Shown: positions 43,879 through 53,636 of the stretch, in pieces | Layout of the letters: every line of letters begins with the position of its first letter | How positions within the stretch are numbered: the stretch's first letter is position 1 | Assembly: GCF_902806685.2 (NCBI RefSeq) | Contig: NC_048538.1 | Coordinates: forward strand, 12,462,001 to 12,526,000 | Reading direction: 5' to 3' | DNA from: Maniola hyperantus | Lineage: Eukaryota; Arthropoda; Insecta; Lepidoptera; Nymphalidae | DNA: 64,000 bases | Translations under genes and position numbers: made by a program | The notes under the pieces: generated by a model | What the model was told of the DNA's origin: nothing | The model's database searches: none | What the model saw: the letters and a program-made list of their open reading frames with translations, nothing else

Positions 43879-44646
43879 GTATGGATATGGATTAGTATGG
43901 ATTATTAGTAGAGTGGATTTTGTTTTTCCGGTAAAACTTTTTCTTATATGGAGTTAACTTAGCAATCAAAACTTTTATAGTTACTCGTATTATGTAAATC
44001 ATATTAATTAACTATGAACGTCATATTTTATTAGCGGTAACATAAAATTAGGTAGGTAGGTATTTCAAAATAAGCGTCCCTAACAAAAAGGCCTTCAAAC
44101 CCTATAAATCGTCTTGGAAAAGAGACGATAAATTTGCGCTCTCTGCCCCGAAGGAAGGACATAGGATTCAAAGATGTTGATGGTCATTGATCATTCGTCA
44201 TTGTTAGGTATATTGTGGGCCTTTTTACTGTAAAATTAACTTACTGTAAATTATAATAAATTTTATGGATACAACGAATTTCCAAATCCAATGAAACTTA
44301 GTTTTGAGCAAATTAATGATAGCTAAGACTATTAGAAGAAAACAAAAACTTTGGTCTACTTAATATAAATTTTTTGGGTTTCTGACCCCTGCAAATTGTT
44401 CCATTTCGATGCCTCGATGTTGGTACGCCTGACGCCAGATTACGCGCACATGCGCAGAACGACAGGTGGTCGCGAGCCGACCCAGCTATTCCGACCGAAC
44501 ATCGACTTCTGCTCATCATCAGCCGCTATCGTGCTCAAGCAAGAACGATATGCAGTGCTTTGTGTTCAAGTGGTCGTGGTGACATGGCGTCCGAGTTTTA
44601 AGTGTTTTAAAAGGTGTTAATGCATTAAAAGTTTTGTTTATTTACA

Positions 44647-46206
44647 ATGAATGTGAATTATGACCGTGTTTGTAGACTGTGCTTGTCATCTCGATGCGAA
44701 TTACTACCGATATTTCCTACCACCAGTTCGGATGACTCGGATCCTCCTGTCCTCGCTTCGAAAATAAAAGACTGCGTGTCAGTGCAGGTACGTAGTGCAT
44801 AAAATAAGCGTAGGAAAGAAGTTTCTGGTGAAAGTAGACCCTTGGTGTACGTGAGAACTCGTCATCCGGCTCAGTTCGCATAATGACAGGCAACGCTGCG
44901 TCTAGGTGAAGATGTCGTAAGAACGTCCACCATTTTGTAATGCTCCACAGCTATCGCTCGACTCGTGGCCGTGTCGCGTCGCATTCCGTGCAGCCGGCCC
45001 GGGGCAGCTCGCGTGATGAGGGCCAGCTTTTCACATAATCGCCGGGGTTTGGCGAGGCGGGGGTCTAGGCATCGCTAGCCGGGCATGGCGTTGGGCAGCG
45101 AGCGTATTGATTTATCGGACGACCAGGGCAGTGCAGCTCGTCCCTCGAGCGAGCGTCGGTGTCGGCGTGAATGTCGATGTGTGCGTGCCTATATCGAGCG
45201 GTAACCCTCGAGGGGCTCTCTCGTCGCTGGCGGCTGGTTGCCACTCGGCTCTCGACTCGTTCCTACTTACGGGCGAGAGTCGAGAAGCTGTCGCTCTGCG
45301 TCGCGCGGACATACCTACGCCTACCTACTTAGTTTCTCCTCGCGTATCTACACATGAGGCGCGGTTTCGGCCCATGTGTAGATAGGCAATGGAATGCGCG
45401 CGTTTTCCTCCTCAGTACGATGATTGTCGCCCATTATTTTTTCAGATAAGCGAAAATGACATTCTGCCAACCAATGTCTGCAGGAAATGCATGGATAATG
45501 TCAACAACTGGCATATATTTAAGGCTGTGTGTGATAGGAGCCAAAACAAATTACAGTCTCTGACTAACAAGGAAAGCAGCCAACTTGAAGAGGTGGGTCT
45601 TTGTTTTTTCTGGAATGGGTTTAGTGTTGTTAGCTGTCAACTGTCTATGATACCAATAACATGCTTATTATGTTTTTTCAGTTAAATATAAAAAGTGAGC
45701 CTCTATTTGATGAAGCCTATGATGATGGAGTGGTCATTGATGGATCATACCCAGACAGTGAGGTGTGTATCTGGCAATTTCAACTTTAATACTTTATCAA
45801 ACTTTGTGAACACAGTTGCACATTGATAACTAAGTATGAAATTGTTTTGATGAAGTTGAGACTTGTTTTAGTGTCAAGGACATTTACAGCAGATGCCATG
45901 TCATCATGCTGGCATAATAACTAACTGAATAATAAATCTGTCTGTTCTTTTACAATATTTTATTTAGAACAATTATTCATCCTTTAAAATATTATTTAGA
46001 TTTTAATATAAAAAATATTCCTAATTTCCTAGCAAGGACAGAAAAGTTTTTTTGAGAAAATCTTGATAAACTTACTTAGTTTTGTTAAATATAATTCTCA
46101 TAATATATTTTGGTATGAATTCCAGAATGCTGGCCCATCAAATAAATTGCAGCCAGAGGGTCCCCCGATTTTGGCTTCGCTGGGACTTACACCAAGAAGT
46201 GATAAG
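44647..46206 (+). CDS. Shared 5' exons of a ZAD gene (ZAD domain and linker)
   Basis: Four exons, all phase 0 at both ends: 44647-44787 (47 codons), 45446-45592 (49), 45682-45762 (27) and 46126-46206 (27). Donors GTACGT, GTGGGT, GTGTGT and GTAAAG; acceptors TTTTTTCAG, TTTTTTCAG and GAATTCCAG. C9-x2-C12 in exon 1 (VCRLC) and C59-x2-C62 in exon 2 (NVCRKC), with the LP residues before the second pair, define a zinc-finger-associated domain. This insect domain binds one zinc and usually dimerises the protein. Exons 3-4 encode an acidic linker with NIKSEPLF, a possible SUMO-type site, ending at SDK. Because exon 4 ends in phase 0 it can join either downstream exon: the piggyBac-like one at 46388 or the zinc-finger one at 48797. 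The start ATG is the first in frame. Confidence 0.85.
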
Positions 46207-46387
46207 GTAAAGATTAAGTACCCTATGTTCTTATCACTGAATGAGACACACTTTTAATGTACTGATATGCTATTCCAATGTTTAATATGACACTTCAACT
46301 CTGTTTTATCGATACTTTTACTTCAGTGTGCAAAATAAATAGGACACTAGTGTGAGAATGGTTCAATTGAATTAATTTGGTCCACAG

Positions 46388-48034
46388 AAATATATAGATC
46401 CAAGAATGGACTGGCAACGTGTACATGCTATATTGGACATGGTCCAAGAAGACGAAGTTATTGACTCTCTGCAATCTATAGAAGAATGTGATGTCGTACA
46501 TCAATCAGACCATGACTCTGAGACTGAGGTAGATCTCTCGTATGAATCAGTGGCCGACGACTATGTGGATTACAAGAATGGGTACTTGTGTAAGAACAGG
46601 AAAGTTATATTGAAAAAACCCAAACTAACTCCGGAGGATACAGTTGCTAGAATCAAAGAGGTTTCCAAACTAAGCAAGCGAAGCTTTGTATCCAACAAGC
46701 ATTGTACTCAACCGAGAAGTGCCTGGCAAATGCTTTTCACTGATGACTTGCTAGACCTCATAGTAGCTTCCACAAATGAAAGGATAGACATGAGTACTAA
46801 AAAGCCAAAACCCACAAATCTTACCGAGATTAGAACATTGATCGGAATATTGTATTATCATGGCATTATGCGACCTACACATCAAAAGATCAGTGAACTC
46901 TGGCACGAGGAGTACGGAGCTATTTGCGTAAGAAATGCCATGACGTATGATAGATATAAGTTTCTTCTCGAAAATATGAGCTTTGATTGTGAGGATGATA
47001 GCATTGTCCAGTTTGATGTGATGAAACGTTTGCGAAAAGTGTTTGAAATATTCGCGCTCAACTGCAGAACTTCCAAAGAAGTGAGCAACATGGTTGTCAT
47101 TGATGAAATAATATTACCAATTCACGGCCCTTGTCCGTTCCGTTATAACATCAAGAAAAAAAGTTTAAAAAATGGCATTAAGTTGATGCTTCTAATAGAT
47201 CCGGTAACTTTTTACGTCACAAATCTCGATGTTATAACTGACCCGTATTTCGGTTGCGATGAAATAGCTGCAAAGTTGGTGCAACACTTGGCAGGGACGG
47301 GAAGAACGATCATCATGGACAGCTGGTTTACATCGGATTCATTGATTAATCGATTAAAAAATGATTATAACCTGTTTACAATAGGAGCTCTTCATCCAAA
47401 CGATGAGAACATACCACCACTTTTCTTATCACAATATAGAAAAAAGAAGACTTTTATAAGTGGATTTATGGACCAAGATAAGACTTTAAGTTCCTATGTG
47501 AATCAGAGTGCGAAAGTTGTCAATGTCCTAACTAACGATCCTAAGTTTTATAAGAAAGGGAACAGCAGCCATACATCAGTGGTTTCTTTTTATAAAAAGT
47601 ATCATTCTTCTGTACAAGTCGTTGATGTTTTGATGCATTACTATACTACAATGCAGCACACAAACGACTGGACTCTTTCGTTATTCTTCATGCTGTTGAA
47701 CATTGGTTCTGTCAATGCTCAAGTCATATGGAGTGCGCACGACCAGTCCCACGTATTGCAACGCCGTTTGTTTATAAGAGAGTTGGCGTTAAGTTTAATG
47801 GGGACTAAGGAAAACATTATGTATACACCTGTTATTGACGTCAATTTTAAAAGACCGAAGTTTTCACTACCCGAGCATGCAGCACCTTTTTATAAAAATC
47901 GACGTCGATGCAAAATTTGTTTCAAGTCGAGTTTCAAGAGAGATCGGAGAACAAAACAGTTTTGCATTAAATGTGGAACATTCATTTGCAAGGAGCATAC
48001 TGTCAATCTGTGTACGATTTGTGTAGCTCCTTAA
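46388..48034 (+). CDS. Alternative 3' exon: piggyBac transposase-derived protein
   Basis: After the acceptor at 46381-46387 the frame reads KYIDPR then ATG (46406) and 542 codons to TAA. It joins exon 4 of the ZAD gene in frame (predicted 698 aa in all); the ATG could also start a free protein. Counting from that M, residues about 100-460 are a piggyBac transposase-type domain. The three catalytic-type aspartates are D233 (VVIDE), D305 (IIMDSWFTS) and D407 (VVDVLM), with spacings 72 and 102 like piggyBac. The second aspartate of the last motif (D-x2-D) is M410. The C-terminal Cys-rich domain is complete: C502/C505, C520/C523, C528/H531 and C536/C539. The N-terminus is acidic, as usual. No stop or shift breaks the ORF. 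It has no introns, while its neighbours do. A domesticated role in DNA binding is likely; active transposition is less likely. Confidence 0.85.
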   Translation, partial: KYIDPRMDWQRVHAILDMVQEDEVIDSLQSIEECDVVHQSDHDSETEVDLSYESVADDYVDYKNGYLCKNRKVILKKPKLTPEDTVARIKEVSKLSKRSFVSNKHCTQPRSAWQMLFTDDLLDLIVASTNERIDMSTKKPKPTNLTEIRTLIGILYYHGIMRPTHQKISELWHEEYGAICVRNAMTYDRYKFLLENMSFDCEDDSIVQFDVMKRLRKVFEIFALNCRTSKEVSNMVVIDEIILPIHGPCPFRYNIKKKSLKNGIKLMLLIDPVTFYVTNLDVITDPYFGCDEIAAKLVQHLAGTGRTIIMDSWFTSDSLINRLKNDYNLFTIGALHPNDENIPPLFLSQYRKKKTFISGFMDQDKTLSSYVNQSAKVVNVLTNDPKFYKKGNSSHTSVVSFYKKYHSSVQVVDVLMHYYTTMQHTNDWTLSLFFMLLNIGSVNAQVIWSAHDQSHVLQRRLFIRELALSLMGTKENIMYTPVIDVNFKRPKFSLPEHAAPFYKNRRRCKICFKSSFKRDRRTKQFCIKCGTFICKEHTVNLCTICVAP

Positions 48035-48260
48035 AAATTATTTATCTTTAAAATATTTAAATAGTATAAGCAAATTAATCAATTAATTCGTTTTCCAATT
48101 ATGTGCAATTGCTATTTTTAGAGTTAAAGTGAAATCATATTAATATAAGTGAAATATTATATTGCATTGTTATAAATCATTGGTATTTAGGAGTGATGGG
48201 TAATTTAAAATAGTAAAATGTATATCTTTTATTCATTGTTAAAGTATAGTTTATTCTTTG

Positions 48261-48266
48261 AATAAA
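48261..48266 (+). terminator. Polyadenylation signal for the piggyBac-like exon
   Basis: AATAAA 227 bp after the stop codon at 48034 and before the zinc-finger exon. It would end the short ZAD-piggyBac transcript. Confidence 0.6.
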
Positions 48267-48796
48267 GAACATAATATTTTGTACTGAAACTTTTTTTTTC
48301 AACAACATTAGTATAAAATAAAAGTAAGTGTGACATTAAAGTAGATTCCACGAGTAGATTCTATAATATAAAGCATAGTTTTAAAAACTGAATATACTAC
48401 TACCCAGCATGCACTGCAATGTCTCTTTAATTTTTATTGCACTACCTATAAGTATGATGATAACTTTCACGCAAGTGCAAGTAACAACTAGACAGCTTCA
48501 ACTCAATCGGATGAACAATGCGCGAATGCAAAGTATGCACACAAACATTAATTTTACCTACATCCTAATATTATATTTTAAGAATAAAGTTTTTGTATAA
48601 AGTAATCATTGAATCCGTTCAAGATTGGTAATAATAATACATTTATCATAACAACGAACGAATTTACAATTTAGATATTGTCTGAGTTGAATTTCTAAAG
48701 ATGTAACATATACATTCATGGATCTGTAATTCTTTATTCTGATCGAAATTTCGGAACTCTAAGGCCGTCGAGGTTTCATGTCGTATATAATTTCAG

Positions 48797-51700
48797 GGCA
48801 TGGATAGTGAAAAGGACGAGGATTATGAAGAGGAAGAAGAACGCGAAGAGATGACCGAGCAGCAGTCTTATAAAAATGTGCCTCAAATGCCTGAAGTTTC
48901 TATCACCGTCATGCGCCCAACTGGGGAGACACTTCACGCTCGTCAAGGTATTCAACAGATCGCCTCTAAGGACTGTCTCGTTTGCGGCCGCTCCTACAGA
49001 TACTCACACAATGCACGCAGACATGAACTGGGTGCACACGGTTTCGACAGATACACTAACAAAACTACAGCAAAGAAATCATCATACAGTCATATGCTAC
49101 CCAAATTTAGGCCTAATCCTTTCAATCCTAAAGCACGATTGATGCCGAATCCAATCAACCACAAAATGCAATACATACCAAAACCTGTCCCAACTAAAAT
49201 GATGCCTCAGAAAGTTGTTGCACCACCAAAACCTATTCCAATTAGAACCCCTAAAACTCAGCAGAACAATTTACCATACCCCCTTCGCATCAAAGCTTTA
49301 AAAGACCTGCAAATAAAGAAAAAGGAACCACAAATATTGAAAACTTTACTTACATCGAAGCCTGAAATTTTAGTGTCTGAACCTGAAATAATAAACTCTG
49401 GTCCAGAAAGTCCCGAGACATTGATCTCCGAACCAGAAATAGCATCTTTTCAAGTGGAGACAATTCTATCAGAGCCAGGTGGCTTTATTGATCAACCCCA
49501 TGAAGATGATGAGATGGAAGATGACAATAATCAAGAACAGAATTATGACACTGTTGACATGGAATCTGATAATGAAATAGAAATCGCCCAGAAGCAAGAA
49601 AACAATATTGATATAGAAGAGAATCACATCGGAATTGATCCTGAAGAACTAGCACAAGAAGACGATAATAATGACGAAGGCGATCATGAAAAAGAACGTA
49701 TGGAAGATAATATGGATAGTCAAGATAATATGAGTATCGAGAATAATATTAATGCAGAGCTCGATGCAACCGCTAAAGATGAACACGACGAAGATAACGG
49801 CGAAAAGGAAAATAAAGACCAAGATGCAAATAACGAAGACAATGAAGATGACGAAGATTTGCCTCCGATGAGCATTGCTCCTGTGGTCGAAATTAATGAG
49901 GATTTACAAAACAACTCTTACAACAGTGAAGGTAATGAGGAAGAAGACCTCGACGAAACAGTCGATCCCAATGACACTGTTGATGGTGATGAACCAACAG
50001 TAAAAGAGTTAGATCCAAATAAAGTGTATGTTACAAAATCACAAAGAGATTTCATTTTGCAATATCGTGATATTATTGAACAAATCAATACCAAGCTTTG
50101 TCTCTGTTGTAACAAAGAACATCCGCGTAGAAAAGCGGTAATACAACATTTACAGAAAAATGGACATAAAGTTCCTAAACATACATGCTATAATTGTGTG
50201 GTTACATTCACTCACATCGGAGCTTTACTCAGCCACATGAGAGCTAACACTTGCACCAATCTGTGGAAAATAATTTACGATGAAAAAGGCATCCCCGATG
50301 ATATGGTAGTGGAAGATGATGAAGAACCAAAAGACGTGAAGGTTCAATATAAAGACATTCTCAATGCAAGATCTTATGCGTGCAAATTGTGTCCAGCCAA
50401 ATTCCAATTGAAGCAATTTATAATGAAGCATGTTCTAGATGTTCATGAAGATGGCCAATCTCGAGTCCCTCATTCCTGCGTTCATTGCGGGTTACGATTC
50501 AAAGAAAAAAGTATCGGTAAAAAGCACATTCGCAACGGAGATTGTACTGTTTACATTGCATGTGATTTATGTTCTGAGAAATTCTCGTCGACGCACGAAT
50601 TTAACGAACACGCCGTAGCCGTCCACGTGGGCCACTTCGACCCGGACAGTCAGAGCAAGTGCGTCGACGGCAGGCCGACGGACTGTCCCATATGTGGAAA
50701 GAAGAACAGCAGCTATCCTAATTTGGTGAAACATTTGAGAGCGATACACGACGATGAGAAACCTCATCACTGTCAACATTGCGATGCCAAATTCGAACAA
50801 GCGTCCGAAATTAACAAACACATTTACATGGAGCACTCCAACCGAATGCTGGGAATGACCGAGCCCGACATGTCGCTCGTGAAGGAGGAGGCCGAGGAGT
50901 ACCACTACTCGTGCACGGAGTGTAACGCCATCTTCGAGACCGTCGACGCGTGGACCGACCACCAAGTCGCGGAACACAACCAGATCGCTCACCACTGTGA
51001 CCAGTGCGAGAAAAAGTTCTTACGTCCGTCAGAACTCGCCGAACACAAAAATACACATCTCCGAGTTAAATTCTATCCATGCAGTATTTGTTCCAACTCG
51101 TACAGCTCTCCACAGAAACTCTCAGAACACATCCAACAGGCCCACTCCAGTGCTAGAAATTCAGATAACGAATTTTACTGCGATATATGCGTACGATCGT
51201 TCAAGAGTCGTCAGGCGTTTTCTAATCATATGCGTATTCATGCTAAAGTGCCCACGACTAATAGGAAACCTGGCGAACCGAAGAGCTTTCCACCTCAGAT
51301 AATAGGAAAGCCCATCAAGCAATTTTCAATGCAACCAGGATTCAGCCCATTCGTGCCGAACGCCCCTTACTGCTGTGACATTTGCGGAAAAGGATTCATG
51401 CACAAGAAAAACATATGGAAGCATAAGAAGGTGTTGCATGCAGATATTCTCAATGACAGAGTCGATAGCGAGGAGAATACTATGCACGCATCTACCGAGG
51501 AAGACGATTACAATGTGGACGAAAACGGCGCAATCCTGTCGACTCCGCAGTTCAATAGTTTCAACTTTACAAACATTTCCAATAATATGCAACAGACATC
51601 ACAAGATGCGCTGCCATACTCCTGTGACTTATGTTACAAGCGCTTCCCGCTTAGAACGAGTTTGTGGAAGCACAAGAGAGCAAAACATGGAATCGCATAT

Positions 51701-53062
51701 GGTTCCAGCGCAAATGGCTCTGAGGGCCAGCCGGCACCAACATCGTCTGAAGGCAGATCGAGTTGCACAATATGCAAAATCTCATTTGCCGATAAGAAAT
51801 CTTACTACCGTCATAGAAAAAACATTCATAAATCCTCCGTACAGATGTGCAAAATTTGTGGAAAACCACTCAGCTCGACGTTAGAACTTTATGAGCATTT
51901 GAAATCGGCGCATGCTCGTGAATTGTTGGGTTATGACGCCAACCAAGGAACGAGTAAGGCTCAAGAGGTCGTACAAGAGGCGGAGCCAGACTACGACGCA
52001 GAACAAGATCTGGTCGACCCCGGTGCTGAGTTTCAAGCGCGATATCCTTGTGATACTTGTGGCAAACAGTTCGTAGGGTTATTGGCTTTGCAAAATCATC
52101 AGTGTATCAATCAGATAACATCGCAGCCGCAAACCTTCGACTGCGAAATATGTCACAAGAGCTACACTTCGATCGCCGCTTTGAAGAGCCACCGCGGCTG
52201 GCATCTGAGGTCTCCCGACGGTAAGGCGGCCGCGAATAACACGGGACTTTGGATGCCTCAGAATAAAGTCACGACGAAAATAAGTAAACACGAGGTTACT
52301 GAACCTATACCGACACGCGCGTCGCAACCGACGCCGACTACCAGCGTGCCAAAGAGGAGGTTACCCCCGGAAGTGGAGGTGACAGTGGTTAACCCGAATA
52401 AAAAGTTACGGTCCGATGATTCTATCGAAATGGAACACCAGAATAACTTGTCCAGTGGGCCCGAAGATAGGTACTGTAACATTTGCGACAAGGAGTTTAC
52501 CAAGCGAGCTGCATACCAACGTCACATGGATGAGGTGCACCAACCTAACTCTGTGTTCTGTCCAGTTTGCGATAAGAGCTTCACTCGAAAATCTACGCTT
52601 ATCGTGCATATGAAGAAACATTACGAAGGAGGGGAAGGGACGTCTAGTTTAGCTCAAATGGAGGATGACGGACACGCGTGTGACGTTTGCGGCTCTCAGT
52701 TCGATAGTGTGAAGGATTTGAGTAAGCACAAGGCCTTGCATCACGCCGAGGACTCCGGCGGCGATTCGGACGACGACGACGGCAGCACGACGATGCCGCA
52801 GCCTGGGGAGTTCACGTGCGGGCAGTGCGGGGACGGCGTGGCCACTCCGCGCGACCTGATCGCGCACCGCTCGATGCACGCCACGCCAACTAAATTCTTC
52901 TGCAACATTTGCAAAGTGTACTTCGCACGCGCCCTCGACCTGTCCTCCCACACTCGGGCCAGGCACTCGGACAACGAGAAAGTGTTCTTCCCTTGTGCCA
53001 TGTGTGACCGATTTTATATGAACAAAAAGAGCTTGCAACGGCACATTGAAATGATGCACTGA
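48797..53062 (+). CDS. Alternative 3' exon: large C2H2 zinc-finger protein
   Basis: After TTTCAG (48791-48796) the frame reads GGC ATG and 1420 codons to TGA. It joins ZAD exon 4 in phase 0, giving a predicted 1571-aa ZAD zinc-finger protein. Counting from the ATG at 48800, one finger lies at C59-H80, then a Pro/Lys-rich stretch and a long Asp/Glu/Asn-rich segment (about 230-410). About 23 further C2H2 or near-C2H2 fingers run from about residue 440 to the last residues, in clusters split by linkers. A few end in Cys instead of the last His. Such ZAD-C2H2 proteins are usually sequence-specific nuclear DNA binders in insects, often architectural or heterochromatin factors. I cannot match it to a named gene. 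Codon use is GC-richer at 50580-50990 and 52640-52990. The final finger ends at the stop codon. Confidence 0.9.
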   Translation, partial: GMDSEKDEDYEEEEEREEMTEQQSYKNVPQMPEVSITVMRPTGETLHARQGIQQIASKDCLVCGRSYRYSHNARRHELGAHGFDRYTNKTTAKKSSYSHMLPKFRPNPFNPKARLMPNPINHKMQYIPKPVPTKMMPQKVVAPPKPIPIRTPKTQQNNLPYPLRIKALKDLQIKKKEPQILKTLLTSKPEILVSEPEIINSGPESPETLISEPEIASFQVETILSEPGGFIDQPHEDDEMEDDNNQEQNYDTVDMESDNEIEIAQKQENNIDIEENHIGIDPEELAQEDDNNDEGDHEKERMEDNMDSQDNMSIENNINAELDATAKDEHDEDNGEKENKDQDANNEDNEDDEDLPPMSIAPVVEINEDLQNNSYNSEGNEEEDLDETVDPNDTVDGDEPTVKELDPNKVYVTKSQRDFILQYRDIIEQINTKLCLCCNKEHPRRKAVIQHLQKNGHKVPKHTCYNCVVTFTHIGALLSHMRANTCTNLWKIIYDEKGIPDDMVVEDDEEPKDVKVQYKDILNARSYACKLCPAKFQLKQFIMKHVLDVHEDGQSRVPHSCVHCGLRFKEKSIGKKHIRNGDCTVYIACDLCSEKFSSTHEFNEHAVAVHVGHFDPDSQSKCVDGRPTDCPICGKKNSSYPNLVKHLRAIHDDEKPHHCQHCDAKFEQASEINKHIYMEHSNRMLGMTEPDMSLVKEEAEEYHYSCTECNAIFETVDAWTDHQVAEHNQIAHHCDQCEKKFLRPSELAEHKNTHLRVKFYPCSICSNSYSSPQKLSEHIQQAHSSARNSDNEFYCDICVRSFKSRQAFSNHMRIHAKVPTTNRKPGEPKSFPPQIIGKPIKQFSMQPGFSPFVPNAPYCCDICGKGFMHKKNIWKHKKVLHADILNDRVDSEENTMHASTEEDDYNVDENGAILSTPQFNSFNFTNISNNMQQTSQDALPYSCDLCYKRFPLRTSLWKHKRAKHGIAYGSSANGSEGQPAPTSSEGRSSCTICKISFADKKSYYRHRKNIHKSSVQMCKICGKPLSSTLELYEHLKSAHARELLGYDANQGTSKAQEVVQEAEPDYDAEQDLVDPGAEFQARYPCDTCGKQFVGLLALQNHQCINQITSQPQTFDCEICHKSYTSIAALKSHRGWHLRSPDGKAAANNTGLWMPQNKVTTKISKHEVTEPIPTRASQPTPTTSVPKRRLPPEVEVTVVNPNKKLRSDDSIEMEHQNNLSSGPEDRYCNICDKEFTKRAAYQRHMDEVHQPNSVFCPVCDKSFTRKSTLIVHMKKHYEGGEGTSSLAQMEDDGHACDVCGSQFDSVKDLSKHKALHHAEDSGGDSDDDDGSTTMPQPGEFTCGQCGDGVATPRDLIAHRSMHATPTKFFCNICKVYFARALDLSSHTRARHSDNEKVFFPCAMCDRFYMNKKSLQRHIEMMH

Positions 53063-53315
53063 TTGCTTCAAGTTGCAATCGGACCTGCTCTAAGTTCAAT
53101 CATAGGGAGGGACATTGACTGTGACTTAAATGGAGGTTTCCTTGTAGGGCCGAGTACAGAAATCATAATAGAAATAGAAGTGTTATAAGAGCGTAAGATT
53201 GTGGCTGATTCAATTGTACACATTTTCGGCAATCGACAACACAGTCTCGGAAGGAAATATTCTCCTTTAGAATGATCGATCTTTAGAATGAGATTTCGCT
53301 TTGTTGTCTCTGTCA

Positions 53316-53402
53316 CTGACTTTTGTCGGTCTCAACGACGGAGATAACGCTCTACGAAACCGCTATCTCTGTCTTACAATATTTCCTGCCGGATACTGTA
53401 AT
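53316..53402 (+). repeat. TGTCGGTCTCAACGACAGAG dispersed repeat
   Basis: ACTTTTGTCGGTCTCAACGA, then GCTCTACGAAACCGCTATCT. Matches 62304-62413 and 14936-15027. Confidence 0.7.
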
Positions 53403-53521
53403 ACAGCAGATAACATTTCTATTTCGTTTATAGATTTCTGTGGTGGCGAGACTTACGTGATATTAAGTGTCATTTCTAATTATTGTAAATACGATTGCCA
53501 GTGATTCTCGCGAGTGCAGTA

Positions 53522-53636
53522 TAGTACGCGACAGGTTGAGATGACAATCGGGGAGGAAACGCCTCGCACACCCCCCGCGCTAACCCGGTGCGGGTGACGT
53601 GCGGGTGCATACCCCGATTGCCGTCGCGGACTATAC
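53522..53636. repeat. GC-rich palindromic MITE, family P (short copy)
   Basis: ATAGTACGCGACAGGTTGAG at the left and CCCGATTGCCGTCGCGGACT at the right. About 40 bp of the core and part of the right repeat are deleted relative to 21861-22023. Confidence 0.75.

Larger units (their letters stand above)
46286..48336 (+). mobile_element. Fossil piggyBac insertion (proposed borders)
   Basis: TTAA sits at 46282-46285 and 48337-48340. Just inside, the left end reads TATGACACTT and the right end, reversed, TGTCACACTT (8 of 10 identical), and both soon run into a TTTTAT block. The 2051-bp interval holds the splice acceptor, the transposase-like ORF and an AATAAA. PiggyBac elements insert at TTAA. The match is short and the region is AT-rich, so the borders are an inference. 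Confidence 0.4.

Noticed and set aside
45107..45385. 92-codon ORF in the first ZAD intron
   Set aside because: GC-rich intron sequence open on both strands; it does not join the exon phases.
50567..53099. Several ORFs of 70-142 codons on the minus strand and in other plus frames
   Set aside because: Shadows of the long zinc-finger exon in other frames.
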